Below, piece by piece: positions 8,366-18,326 of a DNA stretch of 64,000 nucleotides. The stretch's first letter is position 1. Every line of letters begins with the position of its first letter. Source of the stretch: Halomonas sp. GFAJ-1 (GTDB lineage: Bacteria; Pseudomonadota; Gammaproteobacteria; Pseudomonadales; Halomonadaceae). A program made the position numbers and the translations under genes. Location of the stretch: NCBI GenBank assembly GCA_002966495.1, contig CP016490.1, positions 2,356,001-2,420,000 on the forward strand. Direction: 5' to 3'. The notes under the pieces were generated by a model. It saw nothing but the letters and a program-made list of their open reading frames with translations. It was not told the DNA's origin and did no database searches.

Positions 8366-9860
8366 TTCCTATCAGGCCAGGAATCAAAATCGGCGAAGGA
8401 GTGCCGTTCTGGAACTTCGCCCAGGGTAGTTCGCGGTATATGCGGCCATCATCGGCGAGGCGGAGCGTGCCAGTGCTTCCACTCAGCCCCTCAAGGGATG
8501 AAAGATCCGATAAGCGTGTGGCAAGTTCAAGGGCATCAACGCCCATCGCCATTAGGCGAAACGAAGAAGCATCGGTTTCATCGCGAAGACGCTGATAGGT
8601 GCTGTAGAAGGGTAAGACTTCCTCGCCGCCAACGGCTGCGTCAGGAATTTGCCAAGGAATATCCATAAACATCACATCGTTAAGGTCTTGATCCAGGCGT
8701 ATTTGCCGACGTCCTTCATGCAGGTGCGATGTTGCATAAATAGGTAGGTTTGGCGCGTAGTAGTAATCCATCGTGGGAGGTACTTGCCGTGCGTAATCAG
8801 GTAGTGCTAATAAAAACAGTGCATCAATGTTGCTAAGGCGTGCCCGCTCACCACTCACATTAAGTGCGGTTTGGACAGCGTTAGAAACAGAGCTGCTGGG
8901 GTTGTAACGTACTGCGTTAGTGACTTCGCCCCCTTGGCGGTGGTATTCGTTCCAAAAGGCTTCCCCTACACGTCGACCCCAGTCATTGTCTGGCACCATA
9001 ACGGACATTTGGCGGTGGCCGTCTTGATAGGCACGTCGAGCGGCTTGGCGTGCTTCATCTTCAGCGGATAAACCGTATTGGAGCAGGCGGCTGGCACGGT
9101 TGCGATCGCTATTGCCATAGTTCAGCGCTAGGGTGGGCATTGGTACGCTGTCGCGCTGCTCAAGCTGTGTAACCTGGCCTTTGTCGAGCGGGCCAATAAC
9201 CAGTTGTGCATTCATCTGCGCGGCACGGTTGTAAATCTCGTCCAGCGAGTATTGGGAGGTATCTAGAAAGCTAAGCTGTACGCCGTTACCACGAATCTCG
9301 TTATGGTTACGCATGGCGGTGGCGATCGTGGAGGCAACGCTGCTTAGTGGGCCAGATTCCGGCAGCGCGACGAGAATACGCTGAATGTTGGCACCTTCAA
9401 GCTCGGGTATTGAAACAGTCGAAACGCCCGGTTGATCAAGTGCTTCTCGTGCCCATTGCTGGCGTTCAGCCAGTGTTTCTTGCTGATTGGCCTGCATCGG
9501 CAGCTCATCATCAAGCACCTGCGTTGCACGTAGCACTGCGCGAGGGTTGTCTAAGCCGCGGGCAAGTTCAGAGTAAAGCATTGCCCAGCGAACCCTATCT
9601 GTATCAGAAAGCAGGCTTTCATCAATTGAATCTGCCGCCTCAAACGCGTTTTCGCGTTGTCCCTGCTGGGCAAGTATGTTTGCTGCTTCTAAACGTGTTT
9701 GTGCCGCTTGTTCAGGAGCTTGCTGTTCAGCTTGGCTAAGTAAGCGGTTAGCATCCTGGTCGGGTACTCGATCTACCACGCTGGGGGGCTGCATGGCACA
9801 CCCTGTGATGAGAAGTGCCATGAAGGCAGTGGCGAGTAAGCCACGTAATGACTGTTTCAT
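8355..9860 (-). CDS. lpoA: Penicillin-binding protein activator LpoA
   Basis: A 501-residue outer-membrane lipoprotein of the LpoA/LppC family. LpoA spans the periplasm and stimulates the peptidoglycan synthase PBP1A. The lipobox LITGC puts the lipidated cysteine at residue 21. An N-terminal helical TPR-like half (to about 240) is followed by a periplasmic-binding-protein-like half. The ATG at 9860 follows AAGGAAGG; an ATG seven codons upstream would spoil both that site and the signal peptide. It is first in the lpoA-yraN-diaA-dolP operon and divergent from rsmI, as in E. coli. Confidence 0.92.
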   Translation of the reverse strand: MKQSLRGLLATAFMALLITGCAMQPPSVVDRVPDQDANRLLSQAEQQAPEQAAQTRLEAANILAQQGQRENAFEAADSIDESLLSDTDRVRWAMLYSELARGLDNPRAVLRATQVLDDELPMQANQQETLAERQQWAREALDQPGVSTVSIPELEGANIQRILVALPESGPLSSVASTIATAMRNHNEIRGNGVQLSFLDTSQYSLDEIYNRAAQMNAQLVIGPLDKGQVTQLEQRDSVPMPTLALNYGNSDRNRASRLLQYGLSAEDEARQAARRAYQDGHRQMSVMVPDNDWGRRVGEAFWNEYHRQGGEVTNAVRYNPSSSVSNAVQTALNVSGERARLSNIDALFLLALPDYARQVPPTMDYYYAPNLPIYATSHLHEGRRQIRLDQDLNDVMFMDIPWQIPDAAVGGEEVLPFYSTYQRLRDETDASSFRLMAMGVDALELATRLSDLSSLEGLSGSTGTLRLADDGRIYRELPWAKFQNGTPSPILIPGLIGNDE

Positions 9861-9973
9861 GTATCCTTCCTTAGTTTCCATTTGCGCTGTCGCCGCTCAG
9901 CAAGCTGGTGAATAGGCCATTGCATCAGCATAGCGCGTCGCCAGGGCAAGCCATTAACAAATCGGGAGTCACG

Positions 9974-10831
9974 ATGACACACCAAGATCCGGGTACATTG
10001 TACGTGGTTGCTACCCCAATTGGGAATTTGGAAGACTTAACGCCACGAGCTGCCCGGGTATTAGCGCAGGTATCGCGGGTTGCTGCCGAGGACACGCGGC
10101 ATAGCGGGCGTCTGCTAGCCCATCTTGGGGTCAATAAACCAATGCTGTCACTGCATGATCATAATGAAGCGCGGCGAGTAGATACGCTGGATGCCTTTCT
10201 TCAGGCAGGCGAGGATATTGCGCTGATCAGTGATGCAGGTACGCCGTTAATTAGCGACCCGGGCTTTGTGTTGGTAAGAGAGCTGCGCGCACGAGGGCGC
10301 AAAATAGTGCCGTTGCCTGGTGCGTGTGCCCTGGTTGCCGCTCTATCGGGAGCGGGCTTACCCACTGATCGGTTTACGTTTGGTGGTTTTTTGCCCGCTA
10401 AACCAGGAGCGCGCCGTCAGGCATTAGAGCAGTGGGAGGCGCGGGAAGAGACGCTGGTGTTTTATGAGTCGCCTCACCGCATCTTGCACACACTAGAGGC
10501 GTTGCGAGAGCAAATGCCTGCGCGAAACGTCGTGCTGGCCAGGGAGCTAACCAAAACATTTGAAACATTTCTGCACGGCTCACCTGAAGAGTTGATTCAA
10601 TGTTTGACGGACGACCCCAATCAGGCAAGGGGAGAGTTTGTGGTGATTATCTCCGGAGCACCGGCGGTGGCGCTGGGTGATCATCAAGCAATTCATGCAG
10701 ATGAGTTGCTCAAATCACTGTTGGCGGAAGGGGTGGGAGTTAAGCAGGGAGCGGCGGTTGCAGCCAGAATGTTAGGTGGGCGTAAGCAAGAGTGGTATGC
10801 CAGATTACAAGCAATTAAAGGTGAGCATTGA
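9974..10831 (+). CDS. rsmI: 16S rRNA (cytidine1402-2'-O)-methyltransferase RsmI
   Basis: A 285-residue SAM-dependent methylase of the tetrapyrrole-methylase fold that modifies C1402 in the decoding centre, partnered by RsmH acting on N4 of the same base. The family signatures VATPIGNLEDLTPRA and EDTRHSGRLLAHL are present, with LISDAGTPLISDPGFVLV in the SAM-binding part. The start is placed at ATG 9974 because it restores family length; the frame is also open from a GTG at 9908. Its stop codon overlaps the predicted -35 box of rnpB. Confidence 0.94.
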   Translation: MTHQDPGTLYVVATPIGNLEDLTPRAARVLAQVSRVAAEDTRHSGRLLAHLGVNKPMLSLHDHNEARRVDTLDAFLQAGEDIALISDAGTPLISDPGFVLVRELRARGRKIVPLPGACALVAALSGAGLPTDRFTFGGFLPAKPGARRQALEQWEAREETLVFYESPHRILHTLEALREQMPARNVVLARELTKTFETFLHGSPEELIQCLTDDPNQARGEFVVIISGAPAVALGDHQAIHADELLKSLLAEGVGVKQGAAVAARMLGGRKQEWYARLQAIKGEH

Positions 10832-10856
10832 GGCAAACGCATGGCGCTGGTATGCT
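10828..10856 (+). promoter_or_regulatory. rnpB promoter overlapping the rsmI stop codon
   Basis: TTGAGG (10828-10833), a 17-base spacer and TATGCT (10851-10856) give a good sigma70-type promoter. It would start RNA about 8 bases later, just where the RNase P RNA closing helix begins. The -35 box includes the rsmI stop. Confidence 0.7.
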
Positions 10857-10862
10857 TGCCGC

Positions 10863-11235
<373 letters not shown>

Positions 11236-11244
11236 TTCCATTAA

Positions 11245-11272
11245 AGGGTGTGCTCAGTACACCCTCCTAAAT
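11245..11272 (+). terminator. Possible terminator of rnpB
   Basis: A 7-bp stem (AGGGTGT 11245-11251, ACACCCT 11259-11265) directly follows the RNase P RNA. The T-rich run (ATTTTG) begins only 6 bases after the stem, so termination may be weak and some transcription could continue into rsmH. Confidence 0.45.
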
Positions 11273-11288
11273 TTTGTGTGAGAGTAAC

Positions 11289-12245
11289 ATGCCTTCTCCT
11301 GACGCTGACCAGGTCGCTCCTAGCTTTCGCCATACCAGCGTGTTGTTAGAAGGGGCGGTTGATGCGCTAGTTCACGACCCCGACGGTATCTATATAGACG
11401 GCACTTTTGGTCGCGGTGGGCACTCTCGCGTTATTCTTTCGCGGTTAAGCGAGCAGGGGCGCTTAATGGCCATGGATCGTGATCCCCAGGCCATTGCTGC
11501 TGCCGCTGAAATTGACGATTCCCGCTTTCAAATTACCCAGCGTGAGTTTTCGCGTTTAGCTGAGTTTGCCCAAGAACAAGGGCTTCACGGCAAGTTGTCG
11601 GGCGTACTGCTGGATGTGGGGGTCTCATCGCCGCAACTGGATGATCCGGAACGGGGTTTCAGCTTTATGCGCAACGGCCCGCTGGATATGCGCATGGATC
11701 CTACCAAAGGGCAGAGTGCCGCTGAGTTTTTAGCCCGTGCCCGCGAAGCCGATATAGCCCATGTCTTTAAAACATTTGGCGAAGAGCGCTACGCCAAACG
11801 TTTAGCCCGTGCGGTGGTTACGCGGCGGAGCGAAACGCCGTTTACTCACACCGTGGATTTAGCTGAGGTGCTTAAAACCGCCCACCCAGCCTGGGAAAAG
11901 GGCCGGCATCCTGCGACGAAAGCGTTTCAAGGTCTGCGTATTTATTTAAACGGCGAGTTGGAACAGCTTGACGCGGCGCTTGACGCGGCGCTTGAAGCGC
12001 TAGCCCCCGGCGGGCACTTAGTCGTGATTAGCTTTCACTCGTTAGAAGATCGTCGGGTTAAGCGGTTTATTCGCCACCACGTGCGGGGAGATACCCATTT
12101 GCCGCGAGGAGTCCCCATCCGCGATGACCAGTTAAATCGCCGTCTTGAGGCGCTAGGCAAAGGCGTAAGGCCAAGTGATGCTGAGTTAGATGCCAATCCT
12201 CGAGCACGTAGCGCTGTGATGCGAGCCGCCCGCAAACGGATGTGA
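11289..12245 (+). CDS. rsmH: 16S rRNA (cytosine1402-N4)-methyltransferase RsmH
   Basis: A 318-residue MraW/RsmH methyltransferase, first gene of the division and cell-wall cluster. The SAM loop GTFGRGGHS (residues 38-46) and the signatures DVGVSSPQLDDPERGFSF, FQGLRIYLNGEL and VISFHSLEDRRVKRF are clear. The ATG at 11289 is preferred to an upstream TTG at 11274 because it matches the family N-terminus (PSFRHTSVLLEGAVDAL). The stop overlaps the likely ftsL start. The regulator mraZ, which often precedes rsmH, is not here: only about 50 bases separate rnpB from rsmH. Confidence 0.94.
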   Translation: MPSPDADQVAPSFRHTSVLLEGAVDALVHDPDGIYIDGTFGRGGHSRVILSRLSEQGRLMAMDRDPQAIAAAAEIDDSRFQITQREFSRLAEFAQEQGLHGKLSGVLLDVGVSSPQLDDPERGFSFMRNGPLDMRMDPTKGQSAAEFLARAREADIAHVFKTFGEERYAKRLARAVVTRRSETPFTHTVDLAEVLKTAHPAWEKGRHPATKAFQGLRIYLNGELEQLDAALDAALEALAPGGHLVVISFHSLEDRRVKRFIRHHVRGDTHLPRGVPIRDDQLNRRLEALGKGVRPSDAELDANPRARSAVMRAARKRM

Positions 12246-12595
12246 TCACGGATGTATTCATGAGCATGGATCGGATTCAGCATTGGGTCTCAACGTTACG
12301 CACTGAATGGCCATTCAAGCTGCGTATGCGCTTGTGGCCACTTGTTATCGGCGTACTGTTCCTATGCTGTATGGCGACGGGGCTAGCTGTCGTGACGACC
12401 ACACATATGACGAGGGTTCAGTTTGCTCAACTTCAACAGCTGGAGCAGGAGAAAAACCAGCTGCAAACGGAGTGGGGGCAGCTGCTGCTTGAAGAGGGCG
12501 CTTGGTCAACCCCAGCGCGGATCGAACAAATTGCCACGGAACGGCTAGATATGCGTATTCCCGATGTAAATGATGTCGAGGTCATCCGGCCATGA
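12242..12595 (+). CDS. ftsL: Cell division protein FtsL
   Basis: A small bitopic membrane protein (117 residues from GTG 12242; 111 from ATG 12260, also possible). A short basic cytoplasmic part is followed by a membrane helix (about 32-52) and a periplasmic coiled coil (about 57-85, QLQQLEQEKNQLQTEWGQLL). FtsL forms the FtsQLB complex that activates FtsWI. The sequence family is poorly conserved, so the call relies on this architecture and its place between rsmH and ftsI. It overlaps rsmH and ftsI by 4 bases each. Confidence 0.88.
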   Translation: MITDVFMSMDRIQHWVSTLRTEWPFKLRMRLWPLVIGVLFLCCMATGLAVVTTTHMTRVQFAQLQQLEQEKNQLQTEWGQLLLEEGAWSTPARIEQIATERLDMRIPDVNDVEVIRP

Positions 12596-14298
12596 ATCGG
12601 CAGCGGCGGGGTGGGATGTCCCGGCAACTGCCGGTTGCGCCTCCACTGGCTGGCGGGCGTTTCCTATTCATATTGATTATCGTGATTTTAGCGTCGAGTA
12701 TTCTGATCGGGCGAATTACGCTTCTGCAAGTTATCGACCGTCCTTTCCTTCAGAGTCAGGGGGATGCACGCACCCTGCGTCATGAGGCAATTCCTTCCCA
12801 CCGGGGGATGATTACCGACCGCAATGGCGAGCCCCTGGCTATCTCGACGCCCGTCGTCACGCTTTGGGCTAACCCCCAAGAATTGCCCAGTGATGGCATT
12901 CAGCGCTTTATGCTGGCCCAGGCGCTAGGGTGGACGCCGGATGACTTTGAGTCTCGGGTAGCACGCTTTAGCAGCCGAGAGTTTATGTATCTGCGCCGCC
13001 AAATGACGCCAGAAGCGGCGCAGCGCATTCTTGATCTGCGAACGCCAGGGGTTTATCCCCAGCGGGAATATAAACGCTACTATCCCGCCGGTGAAGTGGC
13101 CGCTCAAGTGTTGGGTGTTACCAACGTAGATGACGTTGGCCAGGAGGGTTTGGAGCTTGCCTATCAGCCTTATTTAGCTGGGCGTCCGGGCCAGCGTCGG
13201 GTAATTAAAGACCGCCGGGGGCGGCTGGTGCGTGAGCTTGGGGTGATTCGTGATGCCCAACCAGGTGGTGAGCTAACGCTCGCGATTGATCAGCGCATCC
13301 AGTATATGGCGTATCGAGAGCTGCGTGCCGCTGTTGCCGAACATGAGGCGGATGGTGGTGTGCTGGTGATGCTCGATGCCCGCACAGGTGAAGTGTTGGC
13401 GATGGCGAATTTGCCTTCTTACAACCCTAATAACCGGGCAGGGCTCGACCCCCGAGGTTTGCGAAATCAGGCGTTAGTGGACGTGTTCGAACCCGGTTCG
13501 GTCATGAAGCCGCTAGCGATGGCGGCTATTCTGGAAAGCGGGCTAGTGGACCGAGATGTAGTTGTTGACACCTCGCCGGGTTGGATGCGAATCGACCAGT
13601 TTACCATCCGCGATTTTCGTAACTACGGCGACCTGGATCTGGCTGGGATTTTAGAGAAATCGTCCAATATTGGTATGTCTCGTCTGGCGCTTCAGTTGAG
13701 CGATACGGCCATTTGGGAAAAGTATAACCAGCTAGGCTTGGGGCAAAGCCCCGGCACTGGCTTTCCAGGCGAGTCGACGGGTAGCTTGCCCGCGCCGGTT
13801 CGCTGGTCGCGTAGCGAGCGGGCCGCATTATCCTATGGCTACGGGCTTTCGACATCAGCACTACAGCTAGCCAGCGCCTATACAGCTCTGGCGAATGGTG
13901 GAGAGCGTTTACCACCTTCATTGTTAAGGCTGTCAGAGCCTCCCAAAGGAATTCCTGCTATTTCACCTAGTGTGGCGAATGACCTTTTAGACGTTTTAGA
14001 GACGTCGGTAGGTGCCTACTCGGGCGGCCGTCGCGCACGAGTTGAAGGATATCGTGTGGGCGGCAAAACTGGCACGGTGCGTAAAACGGGTCAGCAGGGC
14101 TATATTGCCGATGCCTATCGCAGTGTTTTTGCAGGCATTGCGCCGATTTCAGACCCGCGTATTGTTACCGTGGTGATGATCGACCACCCCAAGGCAGGTG
14201 ATTTTTACGGTGGAGCAGTGGCAGCACCGGTATTTTCAAGTGTAACGGGCAATGCGTTGCGGTTACTGGACGTACCGCCTGATCATGAGGTCGAATAG
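12592..14298 (+). CDS. ftsI: Septal peptidoglycan transpeptidase FtsI (PBP3)
   Basis: A 568-residue class B penicillin-binding protein that cross-links septal peptidoglycan as partner of FtsW. A single N-terminal membrane anchor (about 23-43) is followed by the non-catalytic domain starting near SHRGMITDRNGEPLA. The transpeptidase motifs are S303-V-M-K306 (acyl-serine), S357-S-N359 and K492-T-G494. All catalytic residues are present. It overlaps ftsL by 4 bases (ATGA). Confidence 0.96.
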   Translation: MNRQRRGGMSRQLPVAPPLAGGRFLFILIIVILASSILIGRITLLQVIDRPFLQSQGDARTLRHEAIPSHRGMITDRNGEPLAISTPVVTLWANPQELPSDGIQRFMLAQALGWTPDDFESRVARFSSREFMYLRRQMTPEAAQRILDLRTPGVYPQREYKRYYPAGEVAAQVLGVTNVDDVGQEGLELAYQPYLAGRPGQRRVIKDRRGRLVRELGVIRDAQPGGELTLAIDQRIQYMAYRELRAAVAEHEADGGVLVMLDARTGEVLAMANLPSYNPNNRAGLDPRGLRNQALVDVFEPGSVMKPLAMAAILESGLVDRDVVVDTSPGWMRIDQFTIRDFRNYGDLDLAGILEKSSNIGMSRLALQLSDTAIWEKYNQLGLGQSPGTGFPGESTGSLPAPVRWSRSERAALSYGYGLSTSALQLASAYTALANGGERLPPSLLRLSEPPKGIPAISPSVANDLLDVLETSVGAYSGGRRARVEGYRVGGKTGTVRKTGQQGYIADAYRSVFAGIAPISDPRIVTVVMIDHPKAGDFYGGAVAAPVFSSVTGNALRLLDVPPDHEVE

Positions 14299-14314
14299 CG
14301 TTGAAGGAGATTGC

Positions 14315-15829
14315 ATGACGTTGCACCCAGACAATTTATGGCGGGCATTAAAACAGGTGTGGCCGAGTGCCGTATTGCCTGAGATTGAGGCGCGATTGCC
14401 TGAAAAATTTCATTTAATAACGGATTCCCGCCAACTGAAAGTCGGTGATGTGTTTGTGGCAGTGCCGGGAAGCCAGCAGGATGGACGAGCATTTATTGAG
14501 CATGCGCTTGAGTCCGGCGCATCGTTAGTATTGGCGCACACCAAGCAGAGCAGCGTCACCTTAGAGGACCGCGTGCTCTACTTGCCGCATCTCTCTTTGC
14601 GCCTTGGTGAGTTAGGCAAGGCGCTGTTTGAGGTGCCTAACGATTTACAAGTCATTGCGGTTACTGGCACTAACGGTAAAAGCTCAGTTACCCACTATAT
14701 TGCGGCCTTGAGCGAATTGTTAAACACGCCCGCAGGGGTTGTCGGCACTTTAGGCGTTGGCCGCCCTGGTCAATTAGTAGAAAGCGGGCTTACGACACCT
14801 GGCCCTCTGGCACTTCAGCATATTTTAGGCGATTTAGCGCGGCAAGGGGTAAAGCGCGTTGCGCTTGAAGCTTCCTCCCATGCATTGGATCAATATCGTT
14901 TAGAGGCGGTTGATGTTGATGTAGGCGTTTTTACCAATCTAACCCGCGATCACCTGGATTATCACGGCAGTATGGCCGCGTACGCCGCAGCTAAAGCCAA
15001 GCTTTTTCGCCGCGCCGAGCTAACGCTTGCCGTGGTAAACGCCGATGATCCTTTAGCACGCCTGATGCTAGCAGGGTGCGAGAGTAACGTGCGTGTACTG
15101 GCTGCGGGTCGTGATGAGGCAGTGACGCTACGTGTACTTGATTGGCATCCCCATGAGCAGGGGCAGCAAGCGCTCATTGCTACGCCTGAGGGTGAAAAGG
15201 CCCTTGATCTTAGTCTCATGGGTCGCTTTAACTTAGACAACGTGCTGTTGGCAATGGCTGTGCTCTATGGCTTAGGGGAGTCGCTTGATCGCTTGTTTGA
15301 AGTGGCGTCAACGCTCGCACCAGTACCAGGGCGAATGGAACTCTATCGAGCAGCTGGCGGGCCAAGTGTCGTGATCGACTATGCCCACACCCCGGATGCC
15401 CTGCACAATGCACTGGACGCACTTAAAGCGCACCTAGGCGGAAGCGAAGGCAAGTTGTGGTGTCTTTTTGGTTGCGGTGGTGATCGTGATGCGGGCAAGC
15501 GTGCTGAAATGGCTGCGGTTGCCGAGCGCATCGCAGACCATATCGTCATCACCGACGATAATCCCCGCTTTGAGTCTGCCGAGGAAATTCGCCGCCAAAT
15601 TATTACGGGTCTCTCACCGGATACCCCTTTTACCGAGCAGGGTGATCGCCGCGCAGCTATTGCCCATGTAATTCAGCAGGCAGGTCCGCAGGATGTGGTG
15701 CTGTTAGCAGGCAAAGGTCACGAGGCCTATCAGGAGATAGCGGGAGTTCGCCATGCTTATCAAGATGAAGAGCAGGTGCTAAAAGCTTTGGCGTTAAAAG
15801 ACTTAGCGGCCACAGGTGCTGGGCAGTGA
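14315..15829 (+). CDS. murE: UDP-MurNAc-Ala-Glu:meso-diaminopimelate ligase MurE
   Basis: A 504-residue Mur ligase adding the third residue of the peptidoglycan stem peptide. The ATP loop is GTNGKSS (118-124). The motif D415-N-P-R418 is the known signature for meso-diaminopimelate rather than lysine. The ATG at 14315 follows GAAGGAGA; the frame overlaps ftsI if extended, so the longer reading is rejected. The stop overlaps the murF start (GTGA). Confidence 0.95.
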   Translation: MTLHPDNLWRALKQVWPSAVLPEIEARLPEKFHLITDSRQLKVGDVFVAVPGSQQDGRAFIEHALESGASLVLAHTKQSSVTLEDRVLYLPHLSLRLGELGKALFEVPNDLQVIAVTGTNGKSSVTHYIAALSELLNTPAGVVGTLGVGRPGQLVESGLTTPGPLALQHILGDLARQGVKRVALEASSHALDQYRLEAVDVDVGVFTNLTRDHLDYHGSMAAYAAAKAKLFRRAELTLAVVNADDPLARLMLAGCESNVRVLAAGRDEAVTLRVLDWHPHEQGQQALIATPEGEKALDLSLMGRFNLDNVLLAMAVLYGLGESLDRLFEVASTLAPVPGRMELYRAAGGPSVVIDYAHTPDALHNALDALKAHLGGSEGKLWCLFGCGGDRDAGKRAEMAAVAERIADHIVITDDNPRFESAEEIRRQIITGLSPDTPFTEQGDRRAAIAHVIQQAGPQDVVLLAGKGHEAYQEIAGVRHAYQDEEQVLKALALKDLAATGAGQ

Positions 15830-17175
15830 GTTGGACGTTGGGGGATGTTGCGGCGGCACTCAATCTTTTGTCGCCATCGTTGCCCGAGCTACCGTTAACC
15901 GCGGTGGTGACGGATACTCGCCAGATTGTGCCGGGCTGCTTGTTTGTCGCACTCAAAGGGCCACGTTTTGACGGCCATGAGTTTCTTGAGCAAGCGTACG
16001 CGCAGGGCGCGGCGGCCGCGTTAGTAGAGCAAGAGGCGAGCAGCGCTTTACCGCAATTAGTGTGTGCTGATACCCGCCTGGGGCTAGGTCTGCTGGCGCG
16101 GGCATGGCGTCATCGCTATCAGCTGCCTGTCGTCGCAGTGACGGGTAACAGTGGTAAAACGACCGTCAAAGAGATGGCCGCTGCGCTGTTAGCACCTCTG
16201 GGCGAAGTGCTAGCAACAGAGGGCAACTTAAATAACGATTTTGGTGTGCCGTTGACGCTACTGCGGCTTACTCCGGCTCACCAGGCGGCAGTTGTGGAGC
16301 TTGGGGCGAACCATCTAGGTGAAATTGCCTGGACCAGCCAGCTAACGGCGCCTGATGTTGCCATTATTACGAATGTGACCGGAGCCCATGTAGGCGAATT
16401 TGGCGGTATGGGCCAGATTGCCCAGGCGAAAAGTGAAATTTTATCGGGCTTAAGCGCCAACGGCGTGGCAGTGCTCAATAGAGAAGATCGCTATTTCGCT
16501 TTTTGGGCAGCTTGCGCTGCCCCGCGTCGCGTTATCAGCTACGGCTGGGACAGTCATGCAGATGTGTACGCCGATGCCCTTTCCTGTGACCCACAGGGGC
16601 GGTATGCTTTCACGCTTGTTTATCAAGGGCAGGCGCTTGGTAATGTCTGTTTGCCGCTGATGGGTAAGCACAATGTTAGCAATGCCCTAGCTGCCGCTGC
16701 TGCGGCACTTATGGTTGGCGTGGCGCCAGCAAAAGTGGTGTCGGGCCTGTCGCGCTTGCCCTGCCTGCCAGGGCGCTTGAGCAGTGTGCCGGGTTTACGT
16801 AATGCCACACTGCTAGATGACACGTACAACGCCAACCCTGGTGCGGTTAAAGCGGCATTAGAGACGCTGGCAAGCTTTCCTGCTCCGCGTTGGTGTGCTC
16901 TGGGGGCGATGGGGGAGCTTGGGCAGGCATCTGAAACACTGCATGCTGAGATTGGCCGCTTTGCTGCCTCGCTTGGCATCGAAACGCTGCTGACGTACGG
17001 TGATGCCGCGCGTTCAGCCAGTGACGCCTTTGGTCGCGGGCTGCATTTTGACGACCACGAGACGCTTGTGCGTCATATTATTAATACGTTGCCGCCTGAC
17101 ACCACGCTGCTGGTGAAAGGGTCGCGGAGCGCGGGCATGGAAAATGTCATCGCCGCGCTGCGTTCGGATAAATAA
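15826..17175 (+). CDS. murF: UDP-MurNAc-tripeptide:D-Ala-D-Ala ligase MurF
   Basis: A 449-residue Mur ligase that adds the D-Ala-D-Ala dipeptide made by Ddl. The ATP loop is T106-GNSGKTT-V, and DDTYNANPGAVKAALE is the family signature of the C-terminal domain. It starts with GTG overlapping the murE stop, so the two are translationally coupled. The shared order murE-murF-mraY is standard. Confidence 0.95.
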   Translation: MSWTLGDVAAALNLLSPSLPELPLTAVVTDTRQIVPGCLFVALKGPRFDGHEFLEQAYAQGAAAALVEQEASSALPQLVCADTRLGLGLLARAWRHRYQLPVVAVTGNSGKTTVKEMAAALLAPLGEVLATEGNLNNDFGVPLTLLRLTPAHQAAVVELGANHLGEIAWTSQLTAPDVAIITNVTGAHVGEFGGMGQIAQAKSEILSGLSANGVAVLNREDRYFAFWAACAAPRRVISYGWDSHADVYADALSCDPQGRYAFTLVYQGQALGNVCLPLMGKHNVSNALAAAAAALMVGVAPAKVVSGLSRLPCLPGRLSSVPGLRNATLLDDTYNANPGAVKAALETLASFPAPRWCALGAMGELGQASETLHAEIGRFAASLGIETLLTYGDAARSASDAFGRGLHFDDHETLVRHIINTLPPDTTLLVKGSRSAGMENVIAALRSDK

Positions 17176-17189
17176 GGTAAACGCCGTTC

Positions 17190-18272
17190 ATGTTACTTCA
17201 CCTGGCGAATTTTTTAGCCCAATATCAAACTGCTTTTCAGGTTTTTAACTACCTTACGTTACGCGTTATTTTGGCCGCACTGACTTCCTTGATGCTTTGC
17301 CTATGGCTAGGGCCGTGGGTCATTCGACGATTAGTAGAAGGTCAGATCGGGCAAGCGGTTCGCGATGATGGCCCTCAGTCGCATCTTTCTAAGGCAGGTA
17401 CGCCCACCATGGGTGGCGCCATGATTTTGCTTGCCATCGCGATCAGCACACTAATGTGGGGAGATTTAACCAACCATTATGTGTGGGTGGTGTTGGCAGT
17501 AACCCTGGGCTTCGGTGCGATTGGCTGGGTGGACGACTACCGTAAAGTGGTTGAAAAAAATCCCAGAGGCCTGCCTGCACGGTGGAAATATTTTTGGCAA
17601 TCGGTCGTCGGTTTGGGCGCTGCTATCGTGCTTTACGTCACGGCGTCAACGCCAGTGGAAACCAGTCTGCTAGTGCCCCTCTTTAAAGATGTTGCCCTCC
17701 CTCTGGGTGTGTTCTACATCGTGCTGACCTACTTTGTGATTGTGGGTAGCTCTAATGCCGTTAACCTGACAGACGGCCTAGATGGCCTGGCCATTATGCC
17801 AACGGTGCTGGTGGCCATGGGGCTTGCCGTGTTTGCCTATGCCAGTGGTAATGCGGTGTTTGCCAACTATCTCCATATTCCCTTTATTAATGGCACCGGC
17901 GAACTGGCAATATTTTGCGCCACTATCGCAGGCGCAGGGTTAGGGTTCTTATGGTTTAACACCTATCCCGCCCAAGTATTTATGGGGGATGTTGGTGCAC
18001 TAGCCCTTGGTGCAGCGTTGGGTGTGGTGGCGGTAATTGTTCGCCAAGAAATCATCTTGTTCATTATGGGCGGGATTTTTGTACTGGAAACGGTATCGGT
18101 CATTCTCCAGGTTGCTTCTTATAAAATGACAGGCAGGCGTATTTTCCGCATGGCGCCGCTGCATCACCACTATGAGCTTAAAGGTTGGCCAGAGCCCCGG
18201 GTTATTGTGCGCTTCTGGATTATCACCGTTGTGCTGGTACTGCTCGGTTTAGCCACGCTGAAAGTCCGTTGA
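17190..18272 (+). CDS. mraY: Phospho-MurNAc-pentapeptide translocase MraY
   Basis: A 360-residue polytopic membrane enzyme (about ten helices) that links phospho-MurNAc-pentapeptide to undecaprenyl phosphate to make lipid I. Key sequences are VDDYRKVVEKNPRGLPARWK and the active-site loop NAVNLTDGLDGLA (N192, D195, D198). The C-terminal MAPLHHHYELKGWPE holds the histidine cluster. It lies 14 bases after murF. Confidence 0.96.
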   Translation: MLLHLANFLAQYQTAFQVFNYLTLRVILAALTSLMLCLWLGPWVIRRLVEGQIGQAVRDDGPQSHLSKAGTPTMGGAMILLAIAISTLMWGDLTNHYVWVVLAVTLGFGAIGWVDDYRKVVEKNPRGLPARWKYFWQSVVGLGAAIVLYVTASTPVETSLLVPLFKDVALPLGVFYIVLTYFVIVGSSNAVNLTDGLDGLAIMPTVLVAMGLAVFAYASGNAVFANYLHIPFINGTGELAIFCATIAGAGLGFLWFNTYPAQVFMGDVGALALGAALGVVAVIVRQEIILFIMGGIFVLETVSVILQVASYKMTGRRIFRMAPLHHHYELKGWPEPRVIVRFWIITVVLVLLGLATLKVR

Positions 18273-18326
18273 TGAGTCGAGTAGTAACAGAGTGCTAATG
18301 GCGTGTTGTGTAAAGGAGCCAGATCA